The position numbers were made by a program, and so were the translations under genes. Under the pieces are notes generated by a model. The model was given only the letters and a program-made list of their open reading frames with translations, was not told the DNA's origin and ran no database searches. A stretch of DNA of 45,016 nucleotides from an uncultured Eubacteriales bacterium (GTDB taxonomy: Bacteria > Bacillota > Clostridia > Oscillospirales > CAG-272), in contig CAKRYT010000010.1 of the NCBI GenBank assembly GCA_934432675.1, positions 1 through 45,016 of the forward strand, given 5' to 3'. This document shows positions 14,453 through 22,764 of the stretch, in pieces; the stretch's first letter is position 1, and each line of letters opens with the position of its first letter.

Positions 14453-15958
14453 TCACTTGTCCGTCGGCTTCATGGTCGGGAAGAGGAGGACGTCGCGGAT
14501 GGAGGGGCTGTCGGTCAGGAGCATGACGAGCCGGTCGATGCCGAAACCGAGGCCGCCCGTCGGGGCGAGGCCGTATTCCAGGGCGGTGACGTAATCCTCA
14601 TCGACCTGCGCCGTAGTGTTCGGGTCTTCCTTGCGCTTTGCCTCGACCTGGCGAACGAAACGCGCCTTCTGGTCGATCGGGTCGTTCAGTTCGGAGAAGG
14701 CGTTGCCCATCTCGCGGCAGTAGATGAAATACTCAAACCGTTCGGTGAACGCCGGGTCGTCGGGCTTACGCTTGGCGAGCGGGCTGTTCTCCACCGGGTA
14801 ATCGTAGATGATGGTCGGCTGCACGAGTTTGTCCTCGACGTACGCGTCAAAGAATTCGACGAGGCAGGTGCCGCGGGTCGCGTCCTTCGGCACCTCGACG
14901 TGGTGCGCGGCGGCGGCGGCGCGGGCGTCCTCATCCGACTGCCAGTCGTGATAGTCGACGCCGGCATACTTCTTCACCGCCTCGACCATCGTGAGTTTCT
15001 CCCAGTGCCCCATGTCGATCTCGACCCCTTGGTAGGTGATCTTCTTGGAGCCGCAGATGCGCTCGGCGAGGCGGGTGTTGAGGTCGATGACCAGTTGCAT
15101 CATGCCCTTATAGTCGGTGTAAGCCTGGTAGAGTTCAATGGTGGTGAACTCCGGGTTGTGCGACGGGTCCATGCCCTCGTTACGGAAGATGCGCCCCACC
15201 TCGTAGACGCGGTCAAAGCCGCCGACAATCAGGCGTTTGAGGTACAGTTCCGTCTCGATCCGCAGGAACATATCCATGTCCAGGGTGTTGTGGTGCGTCT
15301 TGAACGGGCGCGCGGCGGCACCGATCTCAAACGGGGTGAGGATCGGCGTATCGACTTCGAGGAACCCGAGGTCGTCGAGGTACCGCCGGATCTCGCGGAG
15401 AATGAGCGACCGTTTCACAAACGTGTCTTTGACCTCCGGATTGACGATGAGGTCCACGTAACGCTGGCGGTAGCGGGTATCGGTATCGGTCAGCCCGTGG
15501 TACTTCTCCGGCAGGGGGAGGAGCGACTTCGCGAGCAGGGTCAGGCTCTCGGCGTGGACGGAAATCTCTCCCGTCTTGGTGCGGAAGACAAAGCCCGAGA
15601 CACCGATGATGTCGCCGACGTCCAGTTTCTTGAAGGCGGCATACGGCTCCTCGCCGATGTCGTCACGACGGACGTAAAGCTGAATCTGCCCGCTCCCGTC
15701 CATGAGGTGGACGAACGAGGCTTTCCCCATGATGCGGCGGCTCATCATACGCCCGGCAATGCGGACGGTCTTACCGACGATGCCCGCCTCGGGGTCGGAC
15801 TTGATCGTCTCGAACTGCTCGGCAATCTCCTTCGCCGTGTCCGTGACGTCGTACTTGGTGATCTCGAACGGGTCCTGCCCCGCGGCTTGCAGAGCGGCGA
15901 GTTTGGCGCGGCGGACTTCCAGTTCGTTGGTCGATGCCGGTGTGTTCTGTTGTTCCAT
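14453..15958 (-). CDS. lysS: Lysine-tRNA ligase, class II
   Basis: A 501-residue enzyme that charges tRNA-Lys with lysine using ATP; normal family length is about 490-505. An N-terminal OB-fold anticodon-binding domain (about 60-145, with GRMMSRRIMGKASF) is followed by the class II catalytic core. Motif 2 is FRNEGMDPSHNPEFT and motif 3 is GLGFGIDRLVMLL. The start ATG at 15958 has a modest AAGGA site. It is the last gene of an operon with an S41 protease and greA upstream (24 bp after greA). The greA-lysS neighbourhood is common in Firmicutes. No T-box leader is visible. Confidence 0.98.
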   Translation of the reverse strand: MEQQNTPASTNELEVRRAKLAALQAAGQDPFEITKYDVTDTAKEIAEQFETIKSDPEAGIVGKTVRIAGRMMSRRIMGKASFVHLMDGSGQIQLYVRRDDIGEEPYAAFKKLDVGDIIGVSGFVFRTKTGEISVHAESLTLLAKSLLPLPEKYHGLTDTDTRYRQRYVDLIVNPEVKDTFVKRSLILREIRRYLDDLGFLEVDTPILTPFEIGAAARPFKTHHNTLDMDMFLRIETELYLKRLIVGGFDRVYEVGRIFRNEGMDPSHNPEFTTIELYQAYTDYKGMMQLVIDLNTRLAERICGSKKITYQGVEIDMGHWEKLTMVEAVKKYAGVDYHDWQSDEDARAAAAAHHVEVPKDATRGTCLVEFFDAYVEDKLVQPTIIYDYPVENSPLAKRKPDDPAFTERFEYFIYCREMGNAFSELNDPIDQKARFVRQVEAKRKEDPNTTAQVDEDYVTALEYGLAPTGGLGFGIDRLVMLLTDSPSIRDVLLFPTMKPTDK

Positions 15959-15981
15959 AGTCGTTTTCCTTACTGTGTTAC

Positions 15982-16731
15982 TTATGCCTCGGGGGTCTCG
16001 TGGCTGACTTTTTCGATGAGGAGCGGCACTTTGGTGCCGTTTGCCAGGACCGCGGTCACCGTCTCACCCTCGCCGTGCCCGAGCAGGGCGACACCGATCG
16101 GAGACTCGTCCGAGATGGGGCGATAGGCCTCGTCGGTGGCGAGCGGGTTGGTTTCGTAGGAGCCGACGATGTGATACTTTTTCGTCTCCCCCGCCTTTTT
16201 GATGGCGACGTAGGCACCGATGCTGACCTTGGAGTAGTCGACCGTCTCGTCCGTGATCAGGACGGCGTGGGTAATCTCCTCTTCGAGTTCCGCCACCTGG
16301 TTATTGAGTTTCTCCTGTTCCTTCTTTGCCTCGGTGTATTCGCTGTTCTCGGACAGGTCGCCGTAGGCGCGGGCAGAGGAAATATCTTTCTTGTTCTTTT
16401 CGAGGTCGAGTTTGCGCTCGGCGAGTTCCTTCATCTTGGAGAGCAGCTGTGCCTCGGAGACACGCTTGACCTCACCGTTTTCACTGCCGGTGTAGGGCTC
16501 CACCTTGTGTTTCTGCATTTTCTCGTCGATGGTGCGGATCTTCTCGCGGATGGCGGTCACGTCCTCCTCATGGGTCGCCGCCGCCGCTTCCTTTTCCGCG
16601 TCGGTGACGTCCGACGAGGCGATCAGCGCGCGGTAGACGCGCTCCTTCTCTTCGAGTTGCACCTCCCAGTACGCGAGGTCTTCCATAAACTTTTTGTATT
16701 CGCTTTGGGTATAGACTTTGGTTTCGGACAT
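15982..16731 (-). CDS. greA: GreA/GreB family transcription elongation factor with N-terminal extension
   Basis: A 249-residue protein, against about 158 for ordinary GreA. The canonical part begins near residue 90. It includes the coiled-coil tip ARAYGDLSENSEY with acidic Asp125 and Glu128, which in GreA reach the polymerase active site to stimulate transcript cleavage. It continues with the C-terminal FKBP-like domain ending in PIGVALLGHGEGE. Residues 1-85 are an additional, probably helical-hairpin, segment rich in Glu/Lys (helices about 8-38 and 44-74) with no equivalent in standard GreA. The ATG at 16731 follows GAGGAG; translation from it includes the extension. It is cotranscribed with the S41 protease and lysS. 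Confidence 0.92.
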   Translation of the reverse strand: MSETKVYTQSEYKKFMEDLAYWEVQLEEKERVYRALIASSDVTDAEKEAAAATHEEDVTAIREKIRTIDEKMQKHKVEPYTGSENGEVKRVSEAQLLSKMKELAERKLDLEKNKKDISSARAYGDLSENSEYTEAKKEQEKLNNQVAELEEEITHAVLITDETVDYSKVSIGAYVAIKKAGETKKYHIVGSYETNPLATDEAYRPISDESPIGVALLGHGEGETVTAVLANGTKVPLLIEKVSHETPEA

Positions 16732-16780
16732 GGGTTCTATCTCCTCAAAAATATATATTTCGATAGGGGTTTTCGGTTTT

Positions 16781-18145
16781 TCAGCGGTTGAACGCTGCCA
16801 GCGCGCGGGCAAGGACGGTGTCCGTCTCGCCCGAGGGAAGGGTGAGGTCTCCCTCCGACGCTTTCAGGTACAGGTCACCGACGCGGGCGTCGTTCGCCTT
16901 GACGGCGCAGCCGTCCGTCGGGGCGATGCCGACGCCGTGGTAGTTCTTGCCGGAGGGCGGGTCGTAGAGCGCGACGGTGACTTTGAGGTAACTGCCGTCG
17001 GAGAGCATAAAGGGCTTCTGCATGCAGCCTTTGCCGTAGGTCTTGCTGCCGACGATCGTGACCGGGGGAAAGTCGGGGTATTGCTCGTCGTTTGCAGCGT
17101 AGTCGCGGAGTGCCGAGGTAAAGAGTTCCGCCGCCGAGGCGGTCGATCCGTTGACCAGTACCGCCATCGGGACACGGACGGCGTGGGCAACCTGTTCTTC
17201 GGAGAGAGCGACTTCGCCGCCGTTTCGGACGGTCCCGTCTCCGGAGGAGATGGTGTAATTATTTTCTTGCAGTGCCTCCGCACCGTAGCGGATGTGGGCA
17301 ATGTCCCCGTCGGGGAGCAGGTAGGCGAGCATCTGGGCAACGGTCGAGAGATACCCCCCGCCGTTGTAGCGCAGGTCAAAAATCATCCCCGAGACCCCCG
17401 CCGCCTCTGCCGCATCCACGGCGGCGACGAACTCGGAGAGGGTAACGGTATTGAAATCGGTGATACGGATATAAGCGACTTTGTCGCCGCCCCCGAGCGG
17501 CAGGAGAGCGGAATAAACGGTCTTCTTCCGGCAGAGGCTGCGCCGGACGGTGTAGTCTTCCGGTGCCGCGCCGCCGCGCCGCACGGTCAGCGTCACGGTC
17601 GTGTCGGCCTCGCCCCGCACGCGCAGGAGTGCCTTCGCGGCACCGCCGATCGAACGGATGCTCTCGCCCTCCACGCCGACGATGAGGTCGCCGGGCATAA
17701 GCCCCGCCGCCTCGGCACCCGAACCGGCAAATACCGCGAGCAGGCGGATGGCAGGCTCGCCGTCCTCCGTTTCGTAGGAGTCCACGGAGGCACCGATGCC
17801 GCAGAATTCACCCGCGAGATTGGCCGAATATTCGGCAAACTCCGCCGCCGTCATGTACTCGGCGTAGGGGTCACCCGTCGAGGCAACGATTGCACGGGCG
17901 AAGAGCCCGGCGTAGTCCGTATCCGCGGGGAGCCCGTAGTAGGAATACCGGCGGAGTGCCTCGCACAGTTCCCGGTAACTGTCCGGGACCCCCTCGACCG
18001 CGGGGTACTCGACCGGCACCGGAACTTCGCGTATTTTCTCGGGGGCGTTCGCCCGGGTGATGAAAAAGGTCAGTGAAAAAGTCAGTGCCGCGACGAGGAC
18101 GAGCGAGCCGAGAAAGAGCCAAAACTGTTTTTTCGTGAGTTGCAT
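16781..18145 (-). CDS. S41 family C-terminal processing peptidase
   Basis: A 454-residue membrane-anchored serine protease of the CtpA/CtpB type. The ATG at 18145 has a strong GGAGGAGG site. One N-terminal membrane segment (about 8-29) leaves the rest outside the cytoplasm. A PDZ domain (about 115-190, with GLMPGDLIVGVEG) precedes the peptidase core, with RYNGGG at 259-264. The Ser-Lys dyad is predicted as Ser337 in STASAAE and Lys372 in TYGKG. Family members trim C-termini of exported proteins and in Firmicutes act in sporulation signalling or envelope turnover; the substrate here is unknown. It is first in the operon with greA and lysS. CdaR-type regulator is 126 bp upstream. Confidence 0.92.
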   Translation of the reverse strand: MQLTKKQFWLFLGSLVLVAALTFSLTFFITRANAPEKIREVPVPVEYPAVEGVPDSYRELCEALRRYSYYGLPADTDYAGLFARAIVASTGDPYAEYMTAAEFAEYSANLAGEFCGIGASVDSYETEDGEPAIRLLAVFAGSGAEAAGLMPGDLIVGVEGESIRSIGGAAKALLRVRGEADTTVTLTVRRGGAAPEDYTVRRSLCRKKTVYSALLPLGGGDKVAYIRITDFNTVTLSEFVAAVDAAEAAGVSGMIFDLRYNGGGYLSTVAQMLAYLLPDGDIAHIRYGAEALQENNYTISSGDGTVRNGGEVALSEEQVAHAVRVPMAVLVNGSTASAAELFTSALRDYAANDEQYPDFPPVTIVGSKTYGKGCMQKPFMLSDGSYLKVTVALYDPPSGKNYHGVGIAPTDGCAVKANDARVGDLYLKASEGDLTLPSGETDTVLARALAAFNR

Positions 18146-18270
18146 CTGGGACCTCCTCCCACAGAGGGGACTCATAAAACCGACAGCACCCCGACCGCGG
18201 CATCCGCCGCGACCGGGGAGTGGTCACGCCCCCCGTAGTATGACACAGGACGGGCGCGAAAAACGTCGAT

Positions 18271-19356
18271 TCAGAACTTGGTGGGTTTGCTTGTCAGGTA
18301 TTTTTTGACCATGAGTGCCACCTTGAAGGTGACGGCGTGGTCAAACTCGCGCAGGTCGAGCCCCGTCAGTTTACGGATCTTTTCGAGGCGGTACACCAGC
18401 GTGTTACGGTGCACGAACAGCTTGCGCGAGGTCTCGGAGACGTTCAGGTTGTTTTCAAAGAAGGCACGCACGGTGTCCAGCGTCTCATCGTCGAGCGATT
18501 CGAGCGAGCCGCGGCGGAACACCTCTTGGAGAAACACCTCGCAGAGCGTGGTCGGCAACTGGTAGATGAGGCGTCCGATGCCGAGGTTTTCGTACGAGAT
18601 CGGGTTCTTCGCCGTGTCAAACACCTTACCGACTTCCAGCGCGATGCGCGCTTCCTTATAGGCACGGGCAAGATCCTTGATGTTGGAGACGACGGAGGAG
18701 ATACCGACCGAGACGTTGACGAGGGACTCGGCGTTGAGGGTACGGATGATGTTCTCCGCAATCTCGGTGATGTCCGCCTGGGTCGTGCCCTCCGGCAGTT
18801 CCTTGACGAGGGCGACGTCCTGTTCCCCGATATTGATTACGTAGTCATGGGCACGGTCGGGGTACATCCCGCTGATGATCTCATAGGGGAACTGGTCCGA
18901 AGCACCCTGGTATTTGATGATGTAAACGACGCGGCGTTCCTCGGAGTTGAACCGCAACTCTTTGGACTTGGCGTATATGTCGCTCGGCAGAATGTTGTCG
19001 AGCATGATATTCTTAATAAAGGAGGCTTTATCGTACTTCTGGTCGTAGAGGTTTTTCATATTGCCGAGCGTGATCGACAGAAGTGCCGCCGCCTGCTCCG
19101 CGGGCTTATCCGCCCCTTCGACGAATACGATGAGATCCGGCTTGCCGGTCGTGACGAGGGAACGGTAGGTAACGCCGCCGGTTACGACCCCCTCCGGGCG
19201 GAAGGTGAGATCCTCACGGATGCCCTGACGCACCTCACCGATATGTTGCAGGTCGCTGCACGCCACGACAATATCGTTCTTATCGATGATCCCGATGACG
19301 CGACCGATCGCGTCCTTCATCTGATGAATCACGCTTTGAAACATTCTGTTAAACAC
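18271..19356 (-). CDS. CdaR/PucR-type transcriptional regulator
   Basis: A 361-residue regulator. The N-terminal part (about 1-120) resembles the sugar-diacid recognition domain. The middle (about 140-270) resembles a degenerate GGDEF-like domain seen in CdaR proteins. The C-terminal 60 residues are the PucR-type helix-turn-helix: FFENNLNVSETSRKLFVHRN then TLVYRLEKIRKLTGLDLR. Translation probably starts at GTG 19356, preceded by a GGGGGG tract; an ATG at 19344 is possible. CdaR proteins respond to glucarate or galactarate; no such catabolic genes are nearby, so the effector is uncertain. It is followed 126 bp later by the protease operon. Confidence 0.9.
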   Translation of the reverse strand: MFNRMFQSVIHQMKDAIGRVIGIIDKNDIVVACSDLQHIGEVRQGIREDLTFRPEGVVTGGVTYRSLVTTGKPDLIVFVEGADKPAEQAAALLSITLGNMKNLYDQKYDKASFIKNIMLDNILPSDIYAKSKELRFNSEERRVVYIIKYQGASDQFPYEIISGMYPDRAHDYVINIGEQDVALVKELPEGTTQADITEIAENIIRTLNAESLVNVSVGISSVVSNIKDLARAYKEARIALEVGKVFDTAKNPISYENLGIGRLIYQLPTTLCEVFLQEVFRRGSLESLDDETLDTVRAFFENNLNVSETSRKLFVHRNTLVYRLEKIRKLTGLDLREFDHAVTFKVALMVKKYLTSKPTKF

Positions 19357-19403
19357 AGTGGGACCCCCCTTGCTTTCTTGCGGAATTGTTCATATCGGAC
19401 TAC

Positions 19404-19432
19404 ATTTTAACCGATTTTTTGTATTTTTTCAA
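19404..19432 (-). promoter_or_regulatory. Promoter of the CdaR-type regulator
   Basis: On the minus strand TTGAAA (19427-19432) and TAAAAT (19404-19409) are 17 bp apart in an AT-rich patch, with an A-rich upstream segment that may act as an UP element. Confidence 0.75.
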
Positions 19433-19502
19433 TAGAATTTTGAAAAAAGTTCTTGAAAAATGTAAAAATGACTGTGAAATATGGCAAAAAGCAACAAAGA
19501 GT

Positions 19503-20252
19503 TTACCCGCGCGGGAGTTCGTACGCGTAGGAAAGCGCGGAGAGGACGTAGGCGGGTGCCGTCTCACAGCGCAGGATCCGCTCCCCGAGCCCGACGGCGA
19601 TGCACCCGGCATCCGTCGCCGCCTTCGCCTCTGCCTCCGAAAAACCGCCCTCCGCCCCGATGAGCACCGATACCGTGCGGGGCGCGGGGTGCGCCTCCAA
19701 AACGGCGCGCAGGGACTGCGTCCCTTTGCCCTCGTAGCAGAAGAGAGGGAGATCCGCCCCGACTGCCGCGCGCAGGGCATCGGCAAAGGAGAGCGGGGTA
19801 TCGACCGTCGGGATGACGCTCCTGCCGCACTGCTTCGCCGCCGCCTCGGCAATCTTTGCATGCCGTTCGGCGATGCGCGCCTGCTTTTCGGCGGGCGGGC
19901 GTTTGATGCACCGCTCGCTCTCGAACGGTGTGATGCGCGCGGCACCCAGTTCAACCGCCTTTTGGAGGACGGTCTCGAATTTATCCCCTTTGGGGTACGC
20001 CATGAAAAGGCGGATCGCAAGGGGGGACTCTCCCGTGCCCGCGCGGCGCGCGAGGATCTCGCAGACCGCCTCTTCGTCGCGGATGCGGGTCAGGCGGCAG
20101 TCGTAGACCGTGCCGCCGTCGTCACACACGGTGACGGGGTCACCGACGGCAAGGCGCAATGCGCGCGCGATATGGTGGGCGTCCGCGCCGCGGATCACGA
20201 CGGTGTTCGCCGCGAGGTCCTGGGGATCGCTGTGGATGAAAAAGCGGGGCAT
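19503..20252 (-). CDS. rsmE: 16S rRNA m3U1498 methyltransferase
   Basis: A 249-residue SPOUT-class methyltransferase. The ATG at 20252 (MPRFFIHSD) follows GGAAAGGAG. An N-terminal PUA-like domain contains ADAHHIARALRLAVGD. The C-terminal trefoil-knot AdoMet site has LIGAEGGFSEAE and LGERILRCETA, hallmark motifs of RsmE. It methylates N3 of U1498 in 16S rRNA. It is last in the cluster after ribF and prmA, with 159 bp between prmA and rsmE. The prmA-rsmE order is conserved in many Firmicutes. Confidence 0.97.
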   Translation of the reverse strand: MPRFFIHSDPQDLAANTVVIRGADAHHIARALRLAVGDPVTVCDDGGTVYDCRLTRIRDEEAVCEILARRAGTGESPLAIRLFMAYPKGDKFETVLQKAVELGAARITPFESERCIKRPPAEKQARIAERHAKIAEAAAKQCGRSVIPTVDTPLSFADALRAAVGADLPLFCYEGKGTQSLRAVLEAHPAPRTVSVLIGAEGGFSEAEAKAATDAGCIAVGLGERILRCETAPAYVLSALSYAYELPRG

Positions 20253-20411
20253 AGCGGCTCCTTTCCGCCGTTTCGGCGGGGGGTTTTGAGGGCTTTCTGG
20301 CTTTTTTCGGCTTTTTTGCCGGGTCGGGCAGGGCATTCCGGCTTTTCGGGGGCGGTTTCCCCGCGGTTTTGAGAGGGCCGCGGGGCACCCCGCAGAGCAC
20401 CACGCCGGGGG

Positions 20412-21332
20412 TCAGTCGTTCTTGCGGTAGCAGAGGGCGACCCAGTCGCGCTCCGTCATCTCGTCGATGCGGGTGAAACCCGCCGCCGTCATGGCGTCCT
20501 CAACGAGGGCCGCCTTATCCGCGACGATGCCCGAGACGATGACGGTCGCGTGCGGCGTGAGGTAACCGCCGAGGTCGGGTGCCATGCGGCAGAGGATCTC
20601 CGCGACGATGTTGGCGAGGCACAGGTCGAACTTTCCGCCCGCGGGCGACACGCCGCGGAGCAGGTCGGAGACGCCCACCTCGATGTCGGGGCATCCGTTG
20701 TCGCGGCAGTTTTCCCGCGCGACCTTGACGGCGACGGGGTCGATGTCGTAGGCGGCGCACGAGGCGGCACCCAGTTTTTCGGCGCAGATGGAGAGGATTC
20801 CGGAGCCCGTGCCGACGTCGAGCACGCGCTCGCCGCCGCGGAGATGTTTTTCGAGGAGGGAAATGACGAGGCGGGTCGTTTCGTGCGTCCCCGTACCGAA
20901 CGCCATCCCGGGGTCCATGCGGACGATGACCTCTCCCGCCGCCGGGGTATAGGACTGCCATGCGGGCACGATGGTCACGCGCCCGAGGGGGATCGGCTGA
21001 TAATACTGTTTCCAGGACTCCGCCCAGTCCTCCTCGTCCAGCCCCTCCACCTCAAACGTGACGGGGATGCCGAGCGCGGAGAAACGGTCGCGAAGAAAGG
21101 CGAGCGTGTCCTTCGGGTGTTTTTCCTCCGGGAGGAAACAGGAGACGGCGACCCTGGTGCGGTCGGCACCGAGCAGTTTCTCGTCGATGAGTTCACCGTA
21201 CATGCCGTTCGTTGAGAGATCGCTGTAATCCTCGATCATGAGCCCGTTATCGACCATGCTCATCACGGCGGTGATGCGTTCGAGGTCCTCCGTTTTGCCT
21301 TTCGCCGTCAGGCGCGTCCACGTTCCAGCCAT
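20412..21332 (-). CDS. prmA: Ribosomal protein L11 methyltransferase
   Basis: A 306-residue AdoMet-dependent methyltransferase, normal PrmA length. The N-terminal L11-recognition domain is followed by DPGMAFGTGTHETTR and the AdoMet loop VLDVGTGSGILSI; LANIVAEIL is the family's active-site loop. It trimethylates amino groups of ribosomal protein L11. Its start overlaps the end of ribF by 25 bp, implying translational coupling. Confidence 0.97.
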   Translation of the reverse strand: MAGTWTRLTAKGKTEDLERITAVMSMVDNGLMIEDYSDLSTNGMYGELIDEKLLGADRTRVAVSCFLPEEKHPKDTLAFLRDRFSALGIPVTFEVEGLDEEDWAESWKQYYQPIPLGRVTIVPAWQSYTPAAGEVIVRMDPGMAFGTGTHETTRLVISLLEKHLRGGERVLDVGTGSGILSICAEKLGAASCAAYDIDPVAVKVARENCRDNGCPDIEVGVSDLLRGVSPAGGKFDLCLANIVAEILCRMAPDLGGYLTPHATVIVSGIVADKAALVEDAMTAAGFTRIDEMTERDWVALCYRKND

Positions 21333-22246
21333 ATTCGTTTCGCTTCCTCTATGTTTCTCGTAATTTCGTTTTTCAGGTCGTCGAGCGACGCAAACTTCCG
21401 CTCCCCGCGCAGGTAGGCAAAGAGACGCACCGTCGGGGCCGTGCCGTACAGGTCACCCGAAAAGCCGATGATGTGGGTTTCCACCGAGACACCCTCGCCC
21501 GAGACGGTCGGGCGCGTCCCGACGTTGGTCACGGCGGGATAGGCGTGCCCGGAGACGATGGCTTCACCGGCATAGACACCGTGCCCCGGCAGGAGCAGCC
21601 CTTCGGGGACGGCACCGTTCACGGTCGGCAGTCCGACGGTGCGCCCGAGGGCTTTGCCGTGGACGGTCGGCAGGGTCAGGGAATAGGGTCTGCCGAGCAG
21701 TGCGGCGGCGAGGGGCATATCGCCGGCGGCGATAGCCTCCCGTATGCGGGAGGAGGAGACGGGGGACCCGTCGGGGAGGGTCACCCCGGGGAGGCACACG
21801 GCCTCTCCGCCCACGCGGTGCATGAGTGCCGCGAGGGTATCGGCGTCCCCCTCGGCACCCTTGCCGAAACGGAAGTTGTATCCGACGAGGGCGAGGCGCG
21901 CGGCGAGCGCGCCCGTGAGCACCTCCCGCACGAACGCCTCCGGGGACAGGTCCCGGAGGGAGGGGAACGGCAGGACGACCGCCGCATCCATGCCGGCATC
22001 GCGGAGGAGCGAGAGTCGCACGTCGAGGGGGCAAATGCGCGCCGCCCCCGGTTTGAGCCCCGGGGTGTCGTCAAAGGTCAGGACGGCGGCGGTGAGCCCC
22101 CGTCGGGATGCCTCGCGGCGCGTCAGGTCCAGAAGTGCCCGGTGGCCGCGGTGCACCCCGTCAAACAGCCCGACGGCGACCGCCGCGGGCGGCAGGCACG
22201 CCGCCCCGCTCGACAGGGCAGCGGAAATATCGGAAATGACCCGCAC
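21308..22246 (-). CDS. ribF: Bifunctional riboflavin kinase / FAD synthetase
   Basis: A 312-residue enzyme that makes FMN from riboflavin and FAD from FMN. It probably starts at GTG 22246 (VRVISDIS), eight bases after a GGAGGAG site; the longer frame has none. The N-terminal adenylyltransferase domain has GLFDGVHRGHRALL (an HxGH-type nucleotide motif) and SSSRIREAI. The C-terminal flavokinase domain has GRTVGLPTVN (the usual form is G-x-x-(L/I)-G-(F/Y)-P-T-A-N) and GVYAG. It overlaps prmA. The final-step flavin enzyme is normally encoded away from the rib operon, as here. Confidence 0.97.
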   Translation of the reverse strand: MRVISDISAALSSGAACLPPAAVAVGLFDGVHRGHRALLDLTRREASRRGLTAAVLTFDDTPGLKPGAARICPLDVRLSLLRDAGMDAAVVLPFPSLRDLSPEAFVREVLTGALAARLALVGYNFRFGKGAEGDADTLAALMHRVGGEAVCLPGVTLPDGSPVSSSRIREAIAAGDMPLAAALLGRPYSLTLPTVHGKALGRTVGLPTVNGAVPEGLLLPGHGVYAGEAIVSGHAYPAVTNVGTRPTVSGEGVSVETHIIGFSGDLYGTAPTVRLFAYLRGERKFASLDDLKNEITRNIEEAKRIWLERGRA

Positions 22247-22311
22247 GGCGTCTCCTCCATTCTCCGGTGCGGCGCACGGGCGGCCGCTACCCGGTTTGAT
22301 TTGCTTCTTAT

Positions 22312-22340
22312 AGTATAATGACTTGCCGGTCAAAAGTCAA
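22312..22340 (-). promoter_or_regulatory. Promoter of ribF-prmA-rsmE
   Basis: On the minus strand TTGACT (22335-22340) and TATACT (22312-22317), 17-bp spacer, about 65 bp before the GTG start. No FMN riboswitch fold is seen in the short leader. Confidence 0.85.
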
Positions 22341-22704
22341 ACGGTTCCGTGCGCCCCGCGCCGCTGCGGCGAAAACGACCGCCCCACGGTGTGGCGGCGG
22401 GGCGCGGGGACACGGGAGGGCGGCGGGCGTGACGGCGAGAGGGAGCGCGGGACGGTGCGGACGGTGAAAGGGAGAGCGGAGGGGAATCGCGGGCGGCGAA
22501 CGGCGGGGCTGATATTGCCGGGGAGCGGATGCGGGCATTCGGGGGCGGGGGTCAAACGGCGCGGCGGGAGAAGTACGGCGTGCGGGACGGCGCAGGGGGT
22601 GGGGGCGAAACCTGATCAGGCGGCGGGGGCTCCGTACAATCCGTCGGGGTGCAGGGTGGCACGCGGCACACGGCGGCACACGGCGGCGAAAGCGCGGCAG
22701 GCGA
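22341..22704. other. Gene-free, very GC-rich divergent intergenic region
   Basis: This lies between the divergent promoters of ribF and the rRNA methyltransferase gene. The sequence is made of CGGGG, GGCGG and CACACGGCGG tracts. A local direct repeat GGCGGCACACGGCGGC-like unit is seen near 22668-22690. Open frames on both strands have no ribosome binding sites and no recognisable protein. Confidence 0.5.
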
Positions 22705-22733
22705 TTGACAGGTGGCGGGCAATCTGCTACAAT
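22705..22733 (+). promoter_or_regulatory. Promoter of the THUMP methyltransferase gene
   Basis: TTGACA (22705-22710) and TACAAT (22728-22733), 17-bp spacer, about 30 bp before the ATG at 22765. Confidence 0.87.
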
Positions 22734-22764
22734 GGAGCGGTAAAAAATGAGGGGAGGCGGCACG

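Noticed and set aside
15959..15981. T-box leader for lysS
   Set aside because: Only 23 bp separate greA and lysS and no T-box motif is present upstream of the operon.
14414..16126. 570-codon plus-strand open frame over lysS and greA
   Set aside because: Antisense to two unmistakable genes and shows no family motifs.
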